Of a DNA stretch of 64,000 nucleotides, positions 26,244 through 35,516 are shown piece by piece. The translations under genes were made by a program, and so were the position numbers. The DNA lies in the NCBI RefSeq assembly GCF_011045035.1, contig NZ_JAALAA010000011.1, positions 62,001 through 126,000 of the forward strand, written 5' to 3'. Numbering within the stretch: position 1 is the first letter of the stretch; the number at the start of each line of letters is the position of its first letter. The notes beneath the pieces are model-generated. The model had not been told where the DNA came from. It did no database searches and was given only the letters and a program-made list of their open reading frames with translations. The DNA comes from Nocardioides turkmenicus (GTDB lineage: Bacteria > Actinomycetota > Actinomycetes > Propionibacteriales > Nocardioidaceae).

Positions 26244-28628
26244 TCAGTCCAGCGCGAGTCCCTCCGCCGGGCTGACCTTGGTGGCCCGCTTGGACGGCAC
26301 CACGCAGGAGACCAGGCCGGCCACGCCGGCGACGACCACGACGCCGATCAGCTGCAGCACCGGCGGGTCGAACCTGGCGTCGGGCAGCATGTCGCCGATG
26401 AGGATCTCGCTGCCGCCCCAGGCGAAGAAGACGCCCAGCGCGGTGCCGACCACGGCGGCGACCGCGGAGAGCAGCACCGCTTCGGCGGCCAGCGTCCGCC
26501 GCAGCTGACGCTTCGTCAGGCCCAGCGCCCGCAGCAGCGCGTGCTCACGGCCTCGCTCGAGCACGGAGAGGCCCAGCGTGTTGGCGATGCCGGCCAGCGC
26601 GATCAGCACCGAGATCGCGAGCAGCCCGATCACCGCCCAGGTGAACACGTCCAGCTGCAGCTCGACCCAGGCGCGCTGGGCCTTGCCGTTGATCAGCTCG
26701 GCGTCCGGAGCGAGCACCCCGAGCGTCCCGGCCAGGTCCTCCGGGTCGGCCCCGGCGTCGGCGCGGACCCAGACGGCGTACGTCTGCGGGTCGGTGGTCA
26801 GCTCCCGGAGCGTGGCCGCGGAGATCTGCGCGGCGCCGTCGATCTCGCGTACGTCCAGCGTCACGGTCGCGGTCCGGTCCCCGACGGTGAGCGTCACCTT
26901 CTCCCCCGAAGCCTCGAAGGAGTCCTCCACGAAGGCCGAGGCGGCGACCGGCGAGAGCACCATCGTGCCGGGCTTCACGGTGAGGTCCCTGAGCGCGATG
27001 TCGCCGGCCGGCGGGGCCACGACCGGCACCGGGACGGGCTTGCCCTCGGCCTCCACCGAGGCCAGCGCACCCGGCACCGCCACCGCGTCCGCGACGCCCG
27101 GGACCGCCTTCGCGTCCCCGACGACCGAGTCGGCCAGCGGCTCGGACTCCGCCTGCAGCGCGATGTCGATCGGGTGCTGCTCGGCCATCTCGTCGAGCGT
27201 GGCCGCGCGGATGGTGTTCATCCCGGTGAGCACGCCGGTGGTAAGCGTGACGCCGACCAGCAGCGATGCTGCGGTGGCGGCGGTGCGCTTCGGGTTGCGT
27301 CCGGCGTTGGCCGCCGCCAGCTTCGCCGGCGATCCGGCGACCCTCGCCAGGCCTGCCCCGGCCAGCCGCACCAGGCCCGGCACCAGCGCCGGCCCCAGGA
27401 GCATCACGCCGAGGAAGGTGATCCCGCAGCCGACCAGCACGATCAGCATCCCGGTCTGGGCGTCGTCCCAGCCGACGGCGACGAAGATGATCCCGATCCC
27501 GGCCAGCGTGCCGAGCACGCCCAGCCCGAGCCGGAACATCCCGGCACCGCGTACGTCGAAGCCCTCCTGGGGACGCAGCGCGGCCAGCGGGCTGAGCCGC
27601 ATCAGCCGGCGGGTGGGCAGCCAGGAGGCCACGAGCGTCGTGAGCGTGCCGAGGACGAACGCGCTGAGCAACCACGGCCACTCCAGGGCGACCTCGCCCA
27701 GCGGCGCGGTCTCGGCGAGCTGCCGCACGATCGCGACGATCCCCCAGCCGAGCACGGCGCCCACGACCAGTCCGAGCACGGAGGCGAGCAGGCCGAGGGC
27801 GAGCGCCTCGCGGCGTACGGACCTCAGGACCTGGCGCTTCGTCGCGCCCATCGCCCGCAGCAGCGCGAAGTCGCGCATCCGCTGGGCGAACAGGATCGAG
27901 AAGGTGTTGGTGATGACCAGCACCGAGACGAACAGGGCGATGAAGGCGAAGATCAGGACCATGTACGCGACGACGTTGACCTCCTTGTTGAGCTGGGTCT
28001 GCAGCTCGGTGAGGTAGTCGTCGGTGTTCAGCCACTTGTCGGCCTCGTCGCCGGTGCCGGCGGTCAGGACGGCCTGCACGTACGGGTTCTTCCAGCCCTG
28101 CATCTCGGGCCAGGTGACGTAGACCGGCGAGGACCACATCGACGGGGCGTCCACGAGACCGACGACGGTCGTCTCGACCGCCGACTCCCCGGTGCCGACC
28201 CGCAGCGTGTCTCCGATGGCGACCTTGTTGGTCTTGGCGGCGTTGGCGTCGACGACGGACTCGCCGGCGCGGGTCGGGAACCTGCCCGCCTCGAGCTCCT
28301 GCCACTGCCAGCGCTTCTCGGTGGAGACGGCGCCGACCATGACCTCCTGGCCGAGCATCGCCTTGTCCGTACGCACCGGCTGCATCGACGCGGCCAGGGC
28401 CCAGCCGCCCTTCTCGGTGTACTTCTGGGTGACCTCCTCGGTCGGGAGGTCGACCGCGCCGACGGCGTTGCGGAACGGCGCGTCGATGCCCGCGAACAGG
28501 CCCGACTTCGTCGCGGAGGTCAGCGCGTTGGTGACGACGATCAGCGCGACCGCGGCGACGACCGCCACCACGGCCGCGGCGTACCGGCGGGCGTAGGTTC
28601 GCAGGGATGCGAACAACACCGTCCGCAT
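26244..28628 (-). CDS. ABC transporter permease, MacB/FtsX type
   Basis: The 794-residue protein has an N-terminal membrane helix, a large extracellular domain, an FtsX domain (about residues 215-350, including RMRDFALLRAMGATKRQVLRS), central hydrophobic segments, a second extracellular part and a final FtsX domain ending with ERGREHALLRALGLTKRQLRRT and the C-terminal GLVSCVVPSKRATKVSPAEGLALD. Such permeases work mechanically with the cognate ATPase on lipids, peptides or lipoproteins. Its ATG overlaps the ATPase stop by 1 nt (TGATG). The substrate is unknown. Confidence 0.87.
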   Translation of the reverse strand: MRTVLFASLRTYARRYAAAVVAVVAAVALIVVTNALTSATKSGLFAGIDAPFRNAVGAVDLPTEEVTQKYTEKGGWALAASMQPVRTDKAMLGQEVMVGAVSTEKRWQWQELEAGRFPTRAGESVVDANAAKTNKVAIGDTLRVGTGESAVETTVVGLVDAPSMWSSPVYVTWPEMQGWKNPYVQAVLTAGTGDEADKWLNTDDYLTELQTQLNKEVNVVAYMVLIFAFIALFVSVLVITNTFSILFAQRMRDFALLRAMGATKRQVLRSVRREALALGLLASVLGLVVGAVLGWGIVAIVRQLAETAPLGEVALEWPWLLSAFVLGTLTTLVASWLPTRRLMRLSPLAALRPQEGFDVRGAGMFRLGLGVLGTLAGIGIIFVAVGWDDAQTGMLIVLVGCGITFLGVMLLGPALVPGLVRLAGAGLARVAGSPAKLAAANAGRNPKRTAATAASLLVGVTLTTGVLTGMNTIRAATLDEMAEQHPIDIALQAESEPLADSVVGDAKAVPGVADAVAVPGALASVEAEGKPVPVPVVAPPAGDIALRDLTVKPGTMVLSPVAASAFVEDSFEASGEKVTLTVGDRTATVTLDVREIDGAAQISAATLRELTTDPQTYAVWVRADAGADPEDLAGTLGVLAPDAELINGKAQRAWVELQLDVFTWAVIGLLAISVLIALAGIANTLGLSVLERGREHALLRALGLTKRQLRRTLAAEAVLLSAVAAVVGTALGVFFAWGGSEILIGDMLPDARFDPPVLQLIGVVVVAGVAGLVSCVVPSKRATKVSPAEGLALD

Positions 28629-29338
28629 CAGCGCGTCACCCCCTCGATGTGACCGTCCTTGACGGTGACGACCTCGTCGGCGTACGCAGCGGCGGAGGCC
28701 TCGTGGGTCACCATGACCACGGTCTGGCCGAGCTCGCGGACGCTGCGACGGAGGTGGTCGAGCACCTCGGCCGAGGTCTCGGAGTCGAGGTTTCCGGTGG
28801 GCTCGTCGGCGAAGAGGATCGCGGGCTGGGTGACCAGCGCACGGGCGATCGCCACGCGCTGCTGCTGGCCGCCGGAGAGCTCGGAGGGCTTGTGGCCCAG
28901 GCGCTTGCCGATGCCGAGGGTGTCGGCGATCATCTGCGCCCGGGCACGGGTCTCGTCGGTCACCCGCTTGCCGGCCAGCTCCAGCGGCAGCTGGATGTTC
29001 TGCCCGGCGGTCAGCATCGGCAGCAGGTTGAACGCCTGGAAGACGAAGCCGACGTTCTCCCGGCGGAAGACGGTCAGCTGGTCGTCGTCGAGGTTCTGCA
29101 GCGGCTGGCCCGCGACCATCACCTCACCGCTGGTGGGGCGGTCGAGCCCGGCCAGGCAGTGCATCAGCGTCGACTTGCCCGAGCCGCTCGGGCCCATGAT
29201 CGCGGTGAACGCGCCGCGACGGATCTCCAGGTCGACCCCGCGCAGCGCGTGCACCTCGGTGGCACCCTTGCCATAGGTCTTGGTCAGGCCCACCGCTCGG
29301 GCGGCGGCCGTCATCGTGGGAACAGAGGTCTGTGTCAT
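28628..29338 (-). CDS. ABC transporter ATP-binding protein, MacB/LolD type
   Basis: The 236-residue ATPase has Walker [11 protein letters not shown]-loop [13 protein letters not shown], the signature [15 protein letters not shown], Walker [14 protein letters not shown] and the switch histidine in [12 protein letters not shown]. The [12 protein letters not shown] pattern is typical of the MacB/LolD/FtsE group that pairs with FtsX-type permeases, and the permease is encoded next. The ATG at 29338 has GAGAGG upstream. Confidence 0.9.
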   Translation of the reverse strand: MTQTSVPTMTAAARAVGLTKTYGKGATEVHALRGVDLEIRRGAFTAIMGPSGSGKSTLMHCLAGLDRPTSGEVMVAGQPLQNLDDDQLTVFRRENVGFVFQAFNLLPMLTAGQNIQLPLELAGKRVTDETRARAQMIADTLGIGKRLGHKPSELSGGQQQRVAIARALVTQPAILFADEPTGNLDSETSAEVLDHLRRSVRELGQTVVMVTHEASAAAYADEVVTVKDGHIEGVTR

Positions 29339-29435
29339 GTCCCAGAGCCTCTCGGTTCCGGGCGTCACTCCACATCGGGCTGGGGGCTGATCCGGGCGTA
29401 CGACCTGGGGTTGATCGGCAAGGGTCGGCTCGGGG

Positions 29436-30617
29436 TCATCCCCGGGTCAGCGTCACCCCGTCGGCCAGCCGATAGGGGTTGGTCGAGACGATGGCACCGA
29501 TCGAGCGGCGCAGCCGGGAGACCTCGGCGCGCACGGTGACGACGTGCTCGGCGTCGCCGAAGACGGCCTCGCTGAGCCCGCGGGCGGTGAGGCCTTGGGG
29601 GCCGGCCTGGTCCACGAGGGTGAGGATCTCGACATGGCGCCGGGTCAGCGTGGTGCGCCAGCTGCCCGACCCGGAGACGACCTCGAGGGTGCCGTCGGGA
29701 TCGAGCCGGGCGGTGAGGTTCCCCGATCCGGAGGAGGTGGGGCGGACCAGCCAGCCGCGTTCGCCGACCCGCTCGGGCAGGCACAACCCCAGGCCGGGGA
29801 CGGTCAGCATCTTGTCCTGCCGGGGCGCCGCGATCCGGTCGCGGGCGGCCATCCCGGCGTGGTGGGCGACCCAGCCGTCGTCGTCGACGACCAGCAGCGG
29901 ACCCTTGACGGCGGAGACGACGTGGTCGGTCTCGCGACGCAGTCGCTCCAGCCACTCCTGGTGGTGGCGCCACAGGCTCATCTCGGCCAGGCGCACCGCG
30001 CTCTCCACCAGGGCACCGATCGCCGGGTGCAGGGTCAGCGCCGGCCCGCTGACGTCGACGACGCCGAGGAGGGCGCCGGTGCGAGGGTCGTGGATCGGGG
30101 CGGCCGTGCAGTACCAGGGGTGCTGCGCCTGCTCGAAGTGCTCCGCGGAGAAGAGCTCGACCGGAGCCGCCTCGGCCAGCGCGGTGCCGATGGCGTTGGT
30201 GCCGACCGCGCGCTCGGTCCACAGCGCGCCCTCGACGAAGCCGAGCTGGTCGGCGATCTTGAGCACCCGCGCCGAGCCCTCGCGCCACAGCACGACGCCC
30301 TCCGCGTCGGTGACCACCATCAGGTACGTCGCGGCATCCGCCGCCGCGGTCAGCACCGCCCGCAGGTCGCCGATCACCGTCGCCAGCGGCGAGCGGGCCC
30401 GGCGGGCCGCGCACTCGGCCGCCGACGGCGTACGTCTGCCGTTGCTGCCGCCGGGCTCGAGGCCCATGCTCATCACGCGGCGCCAGGAGCGCTCGACCAG
30501 GATCCGGGGCGTGCTCGGCGGACGGCTGCCGGAGAGGACGGCGTCGTGGACGCGTACGAGATCGCGGGCGAGGCGCGGCAGGTCTGCACCCGCCGGCACT
30601 GCTCCGGTCACTGTCAT
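29436..30617 (-). CDS. GAF-domain transcriptional regulator without AAA+ domain
   Basis: The 393-residue protein has an N-terminal region RILVERSWRRVMSMGLEPGG, a GAF sensor (DAEGVVLWREGSARVLKIAD, VGTNAIGTALAEAAPVELFS, HPWYCTAAPIHDPRTGALLG), and a C-terminal DNA-binding domain of about 80 residues (TLTRRHVEILTLVDQAGPQG, then FGDAEHVVTVRAEVSRLRRS). The front half resembles AcoR-type activators, but the sigma-54-interacting AAA+ domain is absent. The start ATG 30617 has GGAGGTGG upstream. It is divergent from the monooxygenase gene, its probable target. Confidence 0.82.
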   Translation of the reverse strand: MTVTGAVPAGADLPRLARDLVRVHDAVLSGSRPPSTPRILVERSWRRVMSMGLEPGGSNGRRTPSAAECAARRARSPLATVIGDLRAVLTAAADAATYLMVVTDAEGVVLWREGSARVLKIADQLGFVEGALWTERAVGTNAIGTALAEAAPVELFSAEHFEQAQHPWYCTAAPIHDPRTGALLGVVDVSGPALTLHPAIGALVESAVRLAEMSLWRHHQEWLERLRRETDHVVSAVKGPLLVVDDDGWVAHHAGMAARDRIAAPRQDKMLTVPGLGLCLPERVGERGWLVRPTSSGSGNLTARLDPDGTLEVVSGSGSWRTTLTRRHVEILTLVDQAGPQGLTARGLSEAVFGDAEHVVTVRAEVSRLRRSIGAIVSTNPYRLADGVTLTRG

Positions 30618-30650
30618 CTGGCGTCCACCTCCGCCTCCGAGGGTAGGTGC

Positions 30651-30677
30651 ATTGCTGTGACCCGCGCCACATGCAAT
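30651..30677. promoter_or_regulatory. Imperfect inverted repeat, candidate GAF-regulator operator
   Basis: ATTGCTGTG (30651-30659) and CACATGCAAT (30668-30677) are complementary apart from one extra base. The pair lies in the 107-bp divergent gap between the GAF regulator and the monooxygenase. Another TTGCAA follows at 30681-30686. Position suggests an operator for the GAF regulator; no direct evidence. Confidence 0.4.
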
Positions 30678-30724
30678 CCGTTGCAACCCTTTCTCCGGCG
30701 ACCGCGGGGCGGTGTGCTGGTGCC

Positions 30725-32551
30725 ATGACGCAGACACTCGAACCCCCTACCGCGGCCGCCCAGTCCGGTCCGGCGCAGACCTGGCTCGCCGACTTCGAGG
30801 CCGCCTTGAAGGAACGCGACATCCCCCGCGCCGCCGGCCTGTTCGCCACCAAGAGCTTCTGGCGTGACCTGGTCGCCTTCTCCTGGAACATCACCACCGT
30901 CGAGGACCCGACCGGGGTCACCGACCTCCTCTCGGCCACCTTGGACCGTGTCGATCCCTCCGGCTTCGCGCTCGAAGAGCCCGAGGCGACGGCGGACGGC
31001 GTGACCACGGCGTGGTTCACGTTCGAGACGGCCGTCGGCCGTGGCCGCGGGCTGCTCCGTCTCAAGATCGAGGACGGCCGGCCCAAGGCGTGGACGTTCC
31101 TGACCACCCTCTACGAGCTCAAGGGCCACGAGGAGCCTCGCGGCGAGCGTCGCCCGAAGGGCGCCGAGCACGGCGTCAACCGCAACCGGGTGACCTGGGC
31201 CGAGAAGCGGCAGGCCGAGGCGGAGACGCTGGGTCTGACCGAGCAGCCGTACGCGGTGGTCATCGGCGGCGGCCAGGGCGGCATCGCGCTCGGCGCACGG
31301 CTACGCCAGCTCGGCGTACCGTCCCTCGTGATCGACCGCTACGAGCGGCCCGGCGACCAGTGGCGCGGCCGCTACAAGTCGCTGTGCCTGCACGACCCGG
31401 TCTGGTACGACCACCTGCCCTACCTGAAGTTCCCCGACAACTGGCCGGTCTTCGCGCCCAAGGACAAGATCGGCGACTGGCTGGAGTCCTACGTCAAGGT
31501 GATGGAGGTGCCCTACTGGTCCTCGACCACGGCCACCAGCGCCTCCTACGACGAGGCCGCCGGCGAGTGGACGGTCAACGTCACGCGCGAGGGGCAGGAG
31601 ATCACGCTCCACCCGAAGCAGCTCATCCTGGCCACCGGGATGTCCGGCAAGCCGAACATCCCCGACCTGCCGGGCATGGACATCTTCCAGGGCGAGCAGC
31701 ACCACTCCTCCAAGCACCCGGGCCCGGATGCGTACGAGGGCAAGCGGTGTGTGGTGATCGGGTCGAACAACTCGGCCTTCGACATCTGCGGCGCGCTCTT
31801 CGAGCACGGCGCCGACGTGACGATGGTGCAGCGCTCCTCGACCCACATCGTGAAGAGCGACACCCTGATGGACATCGGTCTCGGCGACCTCTACTCCGAG
31901 CGAGCGCTCGCCGCCGGGATGACCACGGAGAAGGCCGACCTGGTCTTCGCCTCGCTCCCCTACCGGATCATGCACGAGTTCCAGATCCCGCTCTACCAGC
32001 AGATGGCCGAGCGCGACGCCGACTTCTACGCCCGCCTGGAGGAGGCCGGGTTCCAGCACGACTGGGGCGACGACGGGTCGGGTCTGTTCATGAAGTACCT
32101 GCGCCGCGGCTCGGGCTACTACATCGACGTGGGCTCGGCCGAGCTCGTCGCCGACGGGTCGGTCAAGCTCGCTCATGGCCAGGTGTCGCATCTGACCGCG
32201 ACGTCCGTCGTCCTCGAGGACGGCACCGAGCTCCCCGCCGACCTGGTCGTGTACGCCACCGGCTACGGCTCCATGAACGGCTGGGCCGCCGACCTGATCA
32301 GCCAGGAGGTCGCCGACCGCGTCGGTAAGTGCTGGGGGCTTGGCTCCGACACCACCAAGGACCCCGGGCCGTGGGAGGGCGAGCAGCGCAACATGTGGAA
32401 GCCGACCCAGCAGGAGGCGCTGTGGTTCCACGGCGGCAACCTGCACCAGTCGCGGCACTACTCGCTCTATCTCGCGCTGCAGCTCAAGGCTCGATTCGAG
32501 GGGATCTCGACGCCGGTCTACAACCTGGCGCCGGTGCACCATCTCTCCTAG
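30725..32551 (+). CDS. Flavin-containing monooxygenase with N-terminal NTF2-like domain
   Basis: The 608-residue protein has a SnoaL/NTF2-like domain (about residues 15-130) fused to an FAD/NAD(P) monooxygenase module. The FAD motif VVIGGGQGGIALGARLRQLG is near 178-197 and the NADPH Rossmann motif VVIGSNNSAFDICGAL appears mid-protein. The terminal part has LVVYATGYGSMNGWA, the usual ATGY element. Homologues hydroxylate or Baeyer-Villiger-oxidise small ketones, amines or sulfides. The divergent GAF regulator suggests substrate-induced expression. The substrate is unknown. The start ATG 30725 lacks a strong ribosome binding site. Confidence 0.85.
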   Translation: MTQTLEPPTAAAQSGPAQTWLADFEAALKERDIPRAAGLFATKSFWRDLVAFSWNITTVEDPTGVTDLLSATLDRVDPSGFALEEPEATADGVTTAWFTFETAVGRGRGLLRLKIEDGRPKAWTFLTTLYELKGHEEPRGERRPKGAEHGVNRNRVTWAEKRQAEAETLGLTEQPYAVVIGGGQGGIALGARLRQLGVPSLVIDRYERPGDQWRGRYKSLCLHDPVWYDHLPYLKFPDNWPVFAPKDKIGDWLESYVKVMEVPYWSSTTATSASYDEAAGEWTVNVTREGQEITLHPKQLILATGMSGKPNIPDLPGMDIFQGEQHHSSKHPGPDAYEGKRCVVIGSNNSAFDICGALFEHGADVTMVQRSSTHIVKSDTLMDIGLGDLYSERALAAGMTTEKADLVFASLPYRIMHEFQIPLYQQMAERDADFYARLEEAGFQHDWGDDGSGLFMKYLRRGSGYYIDVGSAELVADGSVKLAHGQVSHLTATSVVLEDGTELPADLVVYATGYGSMNGWAADLISQEVADRVGKCWGLGSDTTKDPGPWEGEQRNMWKPTQQEALWFHGGNLHQSRHYSLYLALQLKARFEGISTPVYNLAPVHHLS

Positions 32552-32575
32552 GCGCTCGTCTCGGTGGTCGAGGTT

Positions 32576-32590
32576 GTCGAGACCAACACA
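32576..32590. repeat. Solo copy of family C arm
   Basis: GTCGAGACCAACACA here is identical to 15 bases of the right arm of the inverted repeat at 26215-26229. It lies 25 nt after the monooxygenase stop codon. No matching left arm is present, so this is a half element. Confidence 0.7.
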
Positions 32591-32651
32591 GCTCCCTGCC
32601 GGAACGTTCCGCTGAGGGCCGGTGTGGGCCGCCGACCCGTTCTCGAGGGTC

Positions 32652-32742
32652 TTCTCGATCTGGACCGGCGTCAAGGACGGGCCTTCGGCCCGCCGGCTTC
32701 GCCGGCCGCTTCGCGGTCCTGGACTCCGGACCAGATCGAGAA
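32652..32742. repeat. 91-nt branched hairpin element between monooxygenase and DUF222 genes
   Basis: Arms TTCTCGATCTGGACCGG (32652-32668) and CCGGACCAGATCGAGAA (32726-32742) pair over 17 positions with one mismatch. Between them are three consecutive hairpins, each with a TTC triloop: GGGCC/GGCCC (32679-32691), GCCGGC/GCCGGC (32692-32706) and CGC/GCG (32707-32715). An A-tract of six follows the right arm. The 355-nt gap 32552-32906 holds this, the solo family C arm and the DUF222 promoter (TAGATTAG around 32873), and no convincing gene. Confidence 0.75.
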
Positions 32743-32906
32743 AAAACTTGGCTGGCTATCGGGGCGGCGGCCCGGGTGTGGCGCAGCAGAAGAAGTTAGT
32801 TCGCTGACCGCGAAAGTGGGGGTTGACCTGGGAAAATAGGTTCCCGCAGGGGTGGTTCCGGAGTAGATTAGGGCTACCACAGCACACCCCTTGAAAGCGG
32901 GAAGCG

Positions 32907-34181
32907 ATGAGTCTCGGGAGCGGGATCGACCACTGGGGAACCAGCCCCAGAGACTCGATCGACGCTGCCCTGACCGCCATCGAATCCTCGGTTCAGGAGC
33001 TGTTGGCCGGTGATCCTGCGTATTGGCGGACCGGGCAGAAGAAGGACCTGCTCGAGCGGCTCGAGAAGCTCCAGGCCCAACAGGCCGCGCTGAAGCTCCG
33101 GGTGCTCGCGACTGCGGGTGACATCGCCGAGGAGACCGGGGCCAAGGACGCGTCGCGGTGGATGCGCGCTGAGTTGCTGGTCGACACCGGCGTGGCTCGG
33201 TCGCAGATCAAACTTGCAACAGGAGTCGCGAAGTACGAGGTCGTGGCCGCCGGCCTGGCCGAGGGTGTCGTGTCGCTGGACAAGGCCCGGGTGATCACCA
33301 AAGCGCTCGACAAGATCGACGCCGATCCGGTCGCCAGCGCTGAGGACCTGGTGCTGGCCGAGAAGCTGCTGGTCGACCACGCCACCCGGCTGACCGCCAG
33401 CGAACTCAAGATCGTCGGGAAGCGGATCCTCGCCGAGATCGACCCGGACCGGTTCGAGGACGCCGAAGCCAAAGCGCTGTTGGCTGAGGAAGAACGCGCC
33501 CAGCAGAAGACCGCCCTGAGGGTGTGGGACAACCACGACGGCACCATCGGGTTCGACGGCGTCCTCCCGACCTCTGTGGGGATGCGGTTCAAACGGCTGG
33601 TCGAGGCCTACTCCCAACCTAGGAAGCAGCAGCTCGTCGACAAGGGCGTCCCGCTCCCGCCGTGGGAGCGGCTGATGGGCCAGGGCTTCGCCCGGCTCCT
33701 GGAGACCATCGACCCCTCAGCGCTGCCCCGCCACGGCGGGGACGCCACGACCATCAACGTCGTCATCTCCCTCGAGGAGCTCCGCAAGGACCTCGGCCTC
33801 GCCACACTCGGCTACGACGAGACCAACGGCACCACCATCACCGCCGCCGAAGCCCGACGCATGGCCTGCAACGCCACCATCATCCCCTGGGTCCTCGGCA
33901 GCGACAGCGAAGTCCTCGACGCCGGCCGAGCCAGCAGACTCTTCCAACCCATCCAACGCAAAGCACTCCGACTACAAGCCAAGTGCTGCCAAGCCGAAGG
34001 CTGCGACATGCCACCCGAGTGGTGCGACGCCCACCACCTAGAACCCTGGGCATCCGGCGGCAAGACCAATCTCAAAGACGGGGCGCTGCTGTGCCCGCAC
34101 CATCACCGTCTGGCGCACAACCCGGCGTACGTCCATGAACGACTTCCGGACGGCACCATCCGATTCACCCGCCGCCCGTGA
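32907..34181 (+). CDS. DUF222 and HNH endonuclease domain protein (13E12 repeat family)
   Basis: The 424-residue protein has a helical DUF222 domain (about residues 30-330, with GVARSQIKLATGVAKYEVVA and DKARVITKALDKI) and a C-terminal HNH nuclease (CCQAEGCDMPPEWCDAHHLE, then WASGGKTNLKDGALLC and HHHRLAH). This family is multi-copy in mycobacteria (REP13E12 proteins) and other actinobacteria, with poorly known function and possible links to mobile elements. The branched hairpin element upstream supports a repeat-associated gene. No flanking insertion-sequence ends were found. Confidence 0.88.
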   Translation: MSLGSGIDHWGTSPRDSIDAALTAIESSVQELLAGDPAYWRTGQKKDLLERLEKLQAQQAALKLRVLATAGDIAEETGAKDASRWMRAELLVDTGVARSQIKLATGVAKYEVVAAGLAEGVVSLDKARVITKALDKIDADPVASAEDLVLAEKLLVDHATRLTASELKIVGKRILAEIDPDRFEDAEAKALLAEEERAQQKTALRVWDNHDGTIGFDGVLPTSVGMRFKRLVEAYSQPRKQQLVDKGVPLPPWERLMGQGFARLLETIDPSALPRHGGDATTINVVISLEELRKDLGLATLGYDETNGTTITAAEARRMACNATIIPWVLGSDSEVLDAGRASRLFQPIQRKALRLQAKCCQAEGCDMPPEWCDAHHLEPWASGGKTNLKDGALLCPHHHRLAHNPAYVHERLPDGTIRFTRRP

Positions 34182-34262
34182 GCGATGGAGGATCGGCGAC
34201 GGGAGTGCTTGACGAGCGCGCGTCGCGGCAGCACGATCATCGAGGCACCCGAAGGAGGCCCG

Positions 34263-35129
34263 ATGACCAAGGTGACCACCGGCACCATCGAGGCGCCCGG
34301 CGCCGTCCTGACCTACGACGTCCACGAACCCGAGACGCCGAGCGAGCACCGACCGCTGTTCGTCTTCGGTTCGCCGATGGCGGCCTCGGGCTTCGAACAG
34401 CTGATCAGGCACTTCACCGACCGCACGGTCATCACGTACGACCCGCGCGGCGCCGAGCGCAGCACGCTGACGCCCGATGGCACGGTCACCGGGGAACTCC
34501 ATGGTGAGGACATGCACCGCGTCGTCGAGGCCTCCGGCCTGGGGCTGGTCGACGCGTTCGGCTCCAGCGGCGGAGCAGCCTTCGCGCTGCACTGGATCGT
34601 CCGGCACCCCGGTGACGTCCATACACTCGTCGCGCACGAGCCGCCCCTGTCCACCATCCTCGAGGACCGCGAGATGGCCCTGCGGGTCAGCGACGACATC
34701 GTCGCGACCTACCAGCGGGAGGGCTACGGCCCCGCGATGGCGAAGTTCATCCAACTGGTCATGCATACGGGTCCGCTTCCGGACGACTATCTGGACAGGC
34801 CGGCTCCGGATCCTGCCGCCTTCGGCCTTCCCACCGAGGACGACGGCAGCCGCGACGACGCCCTGCTGAGTCGCAACCTGGCGATGCCGCCCTTCGAGCC
34901 GGACCTCGACGCGTTGCGTGCCTCGTCGGTCCGGATCGTGCCCGCGACCGGGGCCGAGTGGGAAGGCACGCTGGCCCGCAGAGGCGGTGAGGCGCTGGCA
35001 GCGGAGCTGGGCGTGGAACCGGAGGTGTTCCCAGGAGACCATGGCGGGTTCGCAGTGAGCCCGATGTCGCCCGACAACGATCCCGCGGCGTTCGCCGCGA
35101 AGCTGCGCGAGATCCTCGACGACGCCTGA
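34263..35129 (+). CDS. Alpha/beta hydrolase
   Basis: The 288-residue protein has the fold's oxyanion strand region PLFVFGSPMAASGFEQLI, the TYDPRGAERS loop, a nucleophile elbow AFGSSGGAAFALHWI (GSSGG, Ser), and a late histidine in VFPGDHGGFAVSP. These fit an esterase or haloperoxidase-like hydrolase. GGAGG lies 7 nt before the ATG. Substrate unknown. A palindrome follows the stop. Confidence 0.82.
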   Translation: MTKVTTGTIEAPGAVLTYDVHEPETPSEHRPLFVFGSPMAASGFEQLIRHFTDRTVITYDPRGAERSTLTPDGTVTGELHGEDMHRVVEASGLGLVDAFGSSGGAAFALHWIVRHPGDVHTLVAHEPPLSTILEDREMALRVSDDIVATYQREGYGPAMAKFIQLVMHTGPLPDDYLDRPAPDPAAFGLPTEDDGSRDDALLSRNLAMPPFEPDLDALRASSVRIVPATGAEWEGTLARRGGEALAAELGVEPEVFPGDHGGFAVSPMSPDNDPAAFAAKLREILDDA

Positions 35130-35161
35130 TCGGACACCTCGCGGATGGTCGCGGCATCATC

Positions 35162-35179
35162 CGATCGGCTATCCGATCG
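35162..35179. terminator. Palindromic hairpin after the hydrolase gene
   Basis: CGATCGG (35162-35168), a 4-nt loop and CCGATCG (35173-35179) form a perfect 7-bp stem 33 nt after the hydrolase stop and about 50 nt before the next start. A terminator or an operator for the small lipoprotein gene are both possible. Confidence 0.4.
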
Positions 35180-35228
35180 TGGCCCGTTGCCAGATGGCTG
35201 CGGGCCGCGATCGGGCGCTCGTTGAGGC

Positions 35229-35501
35229 ATGAAGAACTTCTCGATCTCCGCCAAGCCCGTCCGTCTCGTCGCCACCTCCGTGGCCGCCCTCGCCACCGCG
35301 GCCGTCCTTGCCGCCTGTGGCGCGACCCGCCACATCGTCGCCAAGGACGAGGCCGGCGAGGTGCTGTTCGAGCGCGACTCCGACATCGTCACCCTGACCG
35401 AGGACGAGTTCACCTACCGGGTCTTCCCCGACGAGAACGACACGTCCGTCTACTACGACATCGTCCACACGCCCACGGACCACGCCGAGCCGGCGAACTG
35501 A
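35229..35501 (+). CDS. Small lipoprotein of unknown function
   Basis: The 90-residue protein has a signal peptide ending AAVLAAC (Cys30 is the predicted lipid site), then a 60-residue acidic domain (DEAGEVLFERDSDIVTLTED, ending HAEPAN). No family is recognised. It lies between a hydrolase on the same strand and a convergent two-component operon. Codon use and the clear lipobox support a real gene. Confidence 0.65.
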   Translation: MKNFSISAKPVRLVATSVAALATAAVLAACGATRHIVAKDEAGEVLFERDSDIVTLTEDEFTYRVFPDENDTSVYYDIVHTPTDHAEPAN

Positions 35502-35516
35502 CCTCCTCGGTCAGGG

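Noticed and set aside
26244..29338. Macrolide exporter MacAB
   Set aside because: The ATPase and permease are separate genes and no MacA-type membrane fusion protein is nearby, so a specific drug function is unsupported.
29436..30617. Sigma-54-dependent activator
   Set aside because: The GAF part resembles AcoR, but there is no AAA+ domain with GAFTGA, and actinobacteria lack sigma-54.
32907..34181. Homing endonuclease or transposase
   Set aside because: The HNH domain is present, but there are no intein/intron borders, target duplications or transposase motifs. It fits the DUF222/13E12 family.
34182..34262. Possible extension of the alpha/beta hydrolase to ATG 34185
   Set aside because: The in-frame extension is Arg/Thr-rich with no homology, whereas ATG 34263 has a strong GGAGG at ideal spacing.
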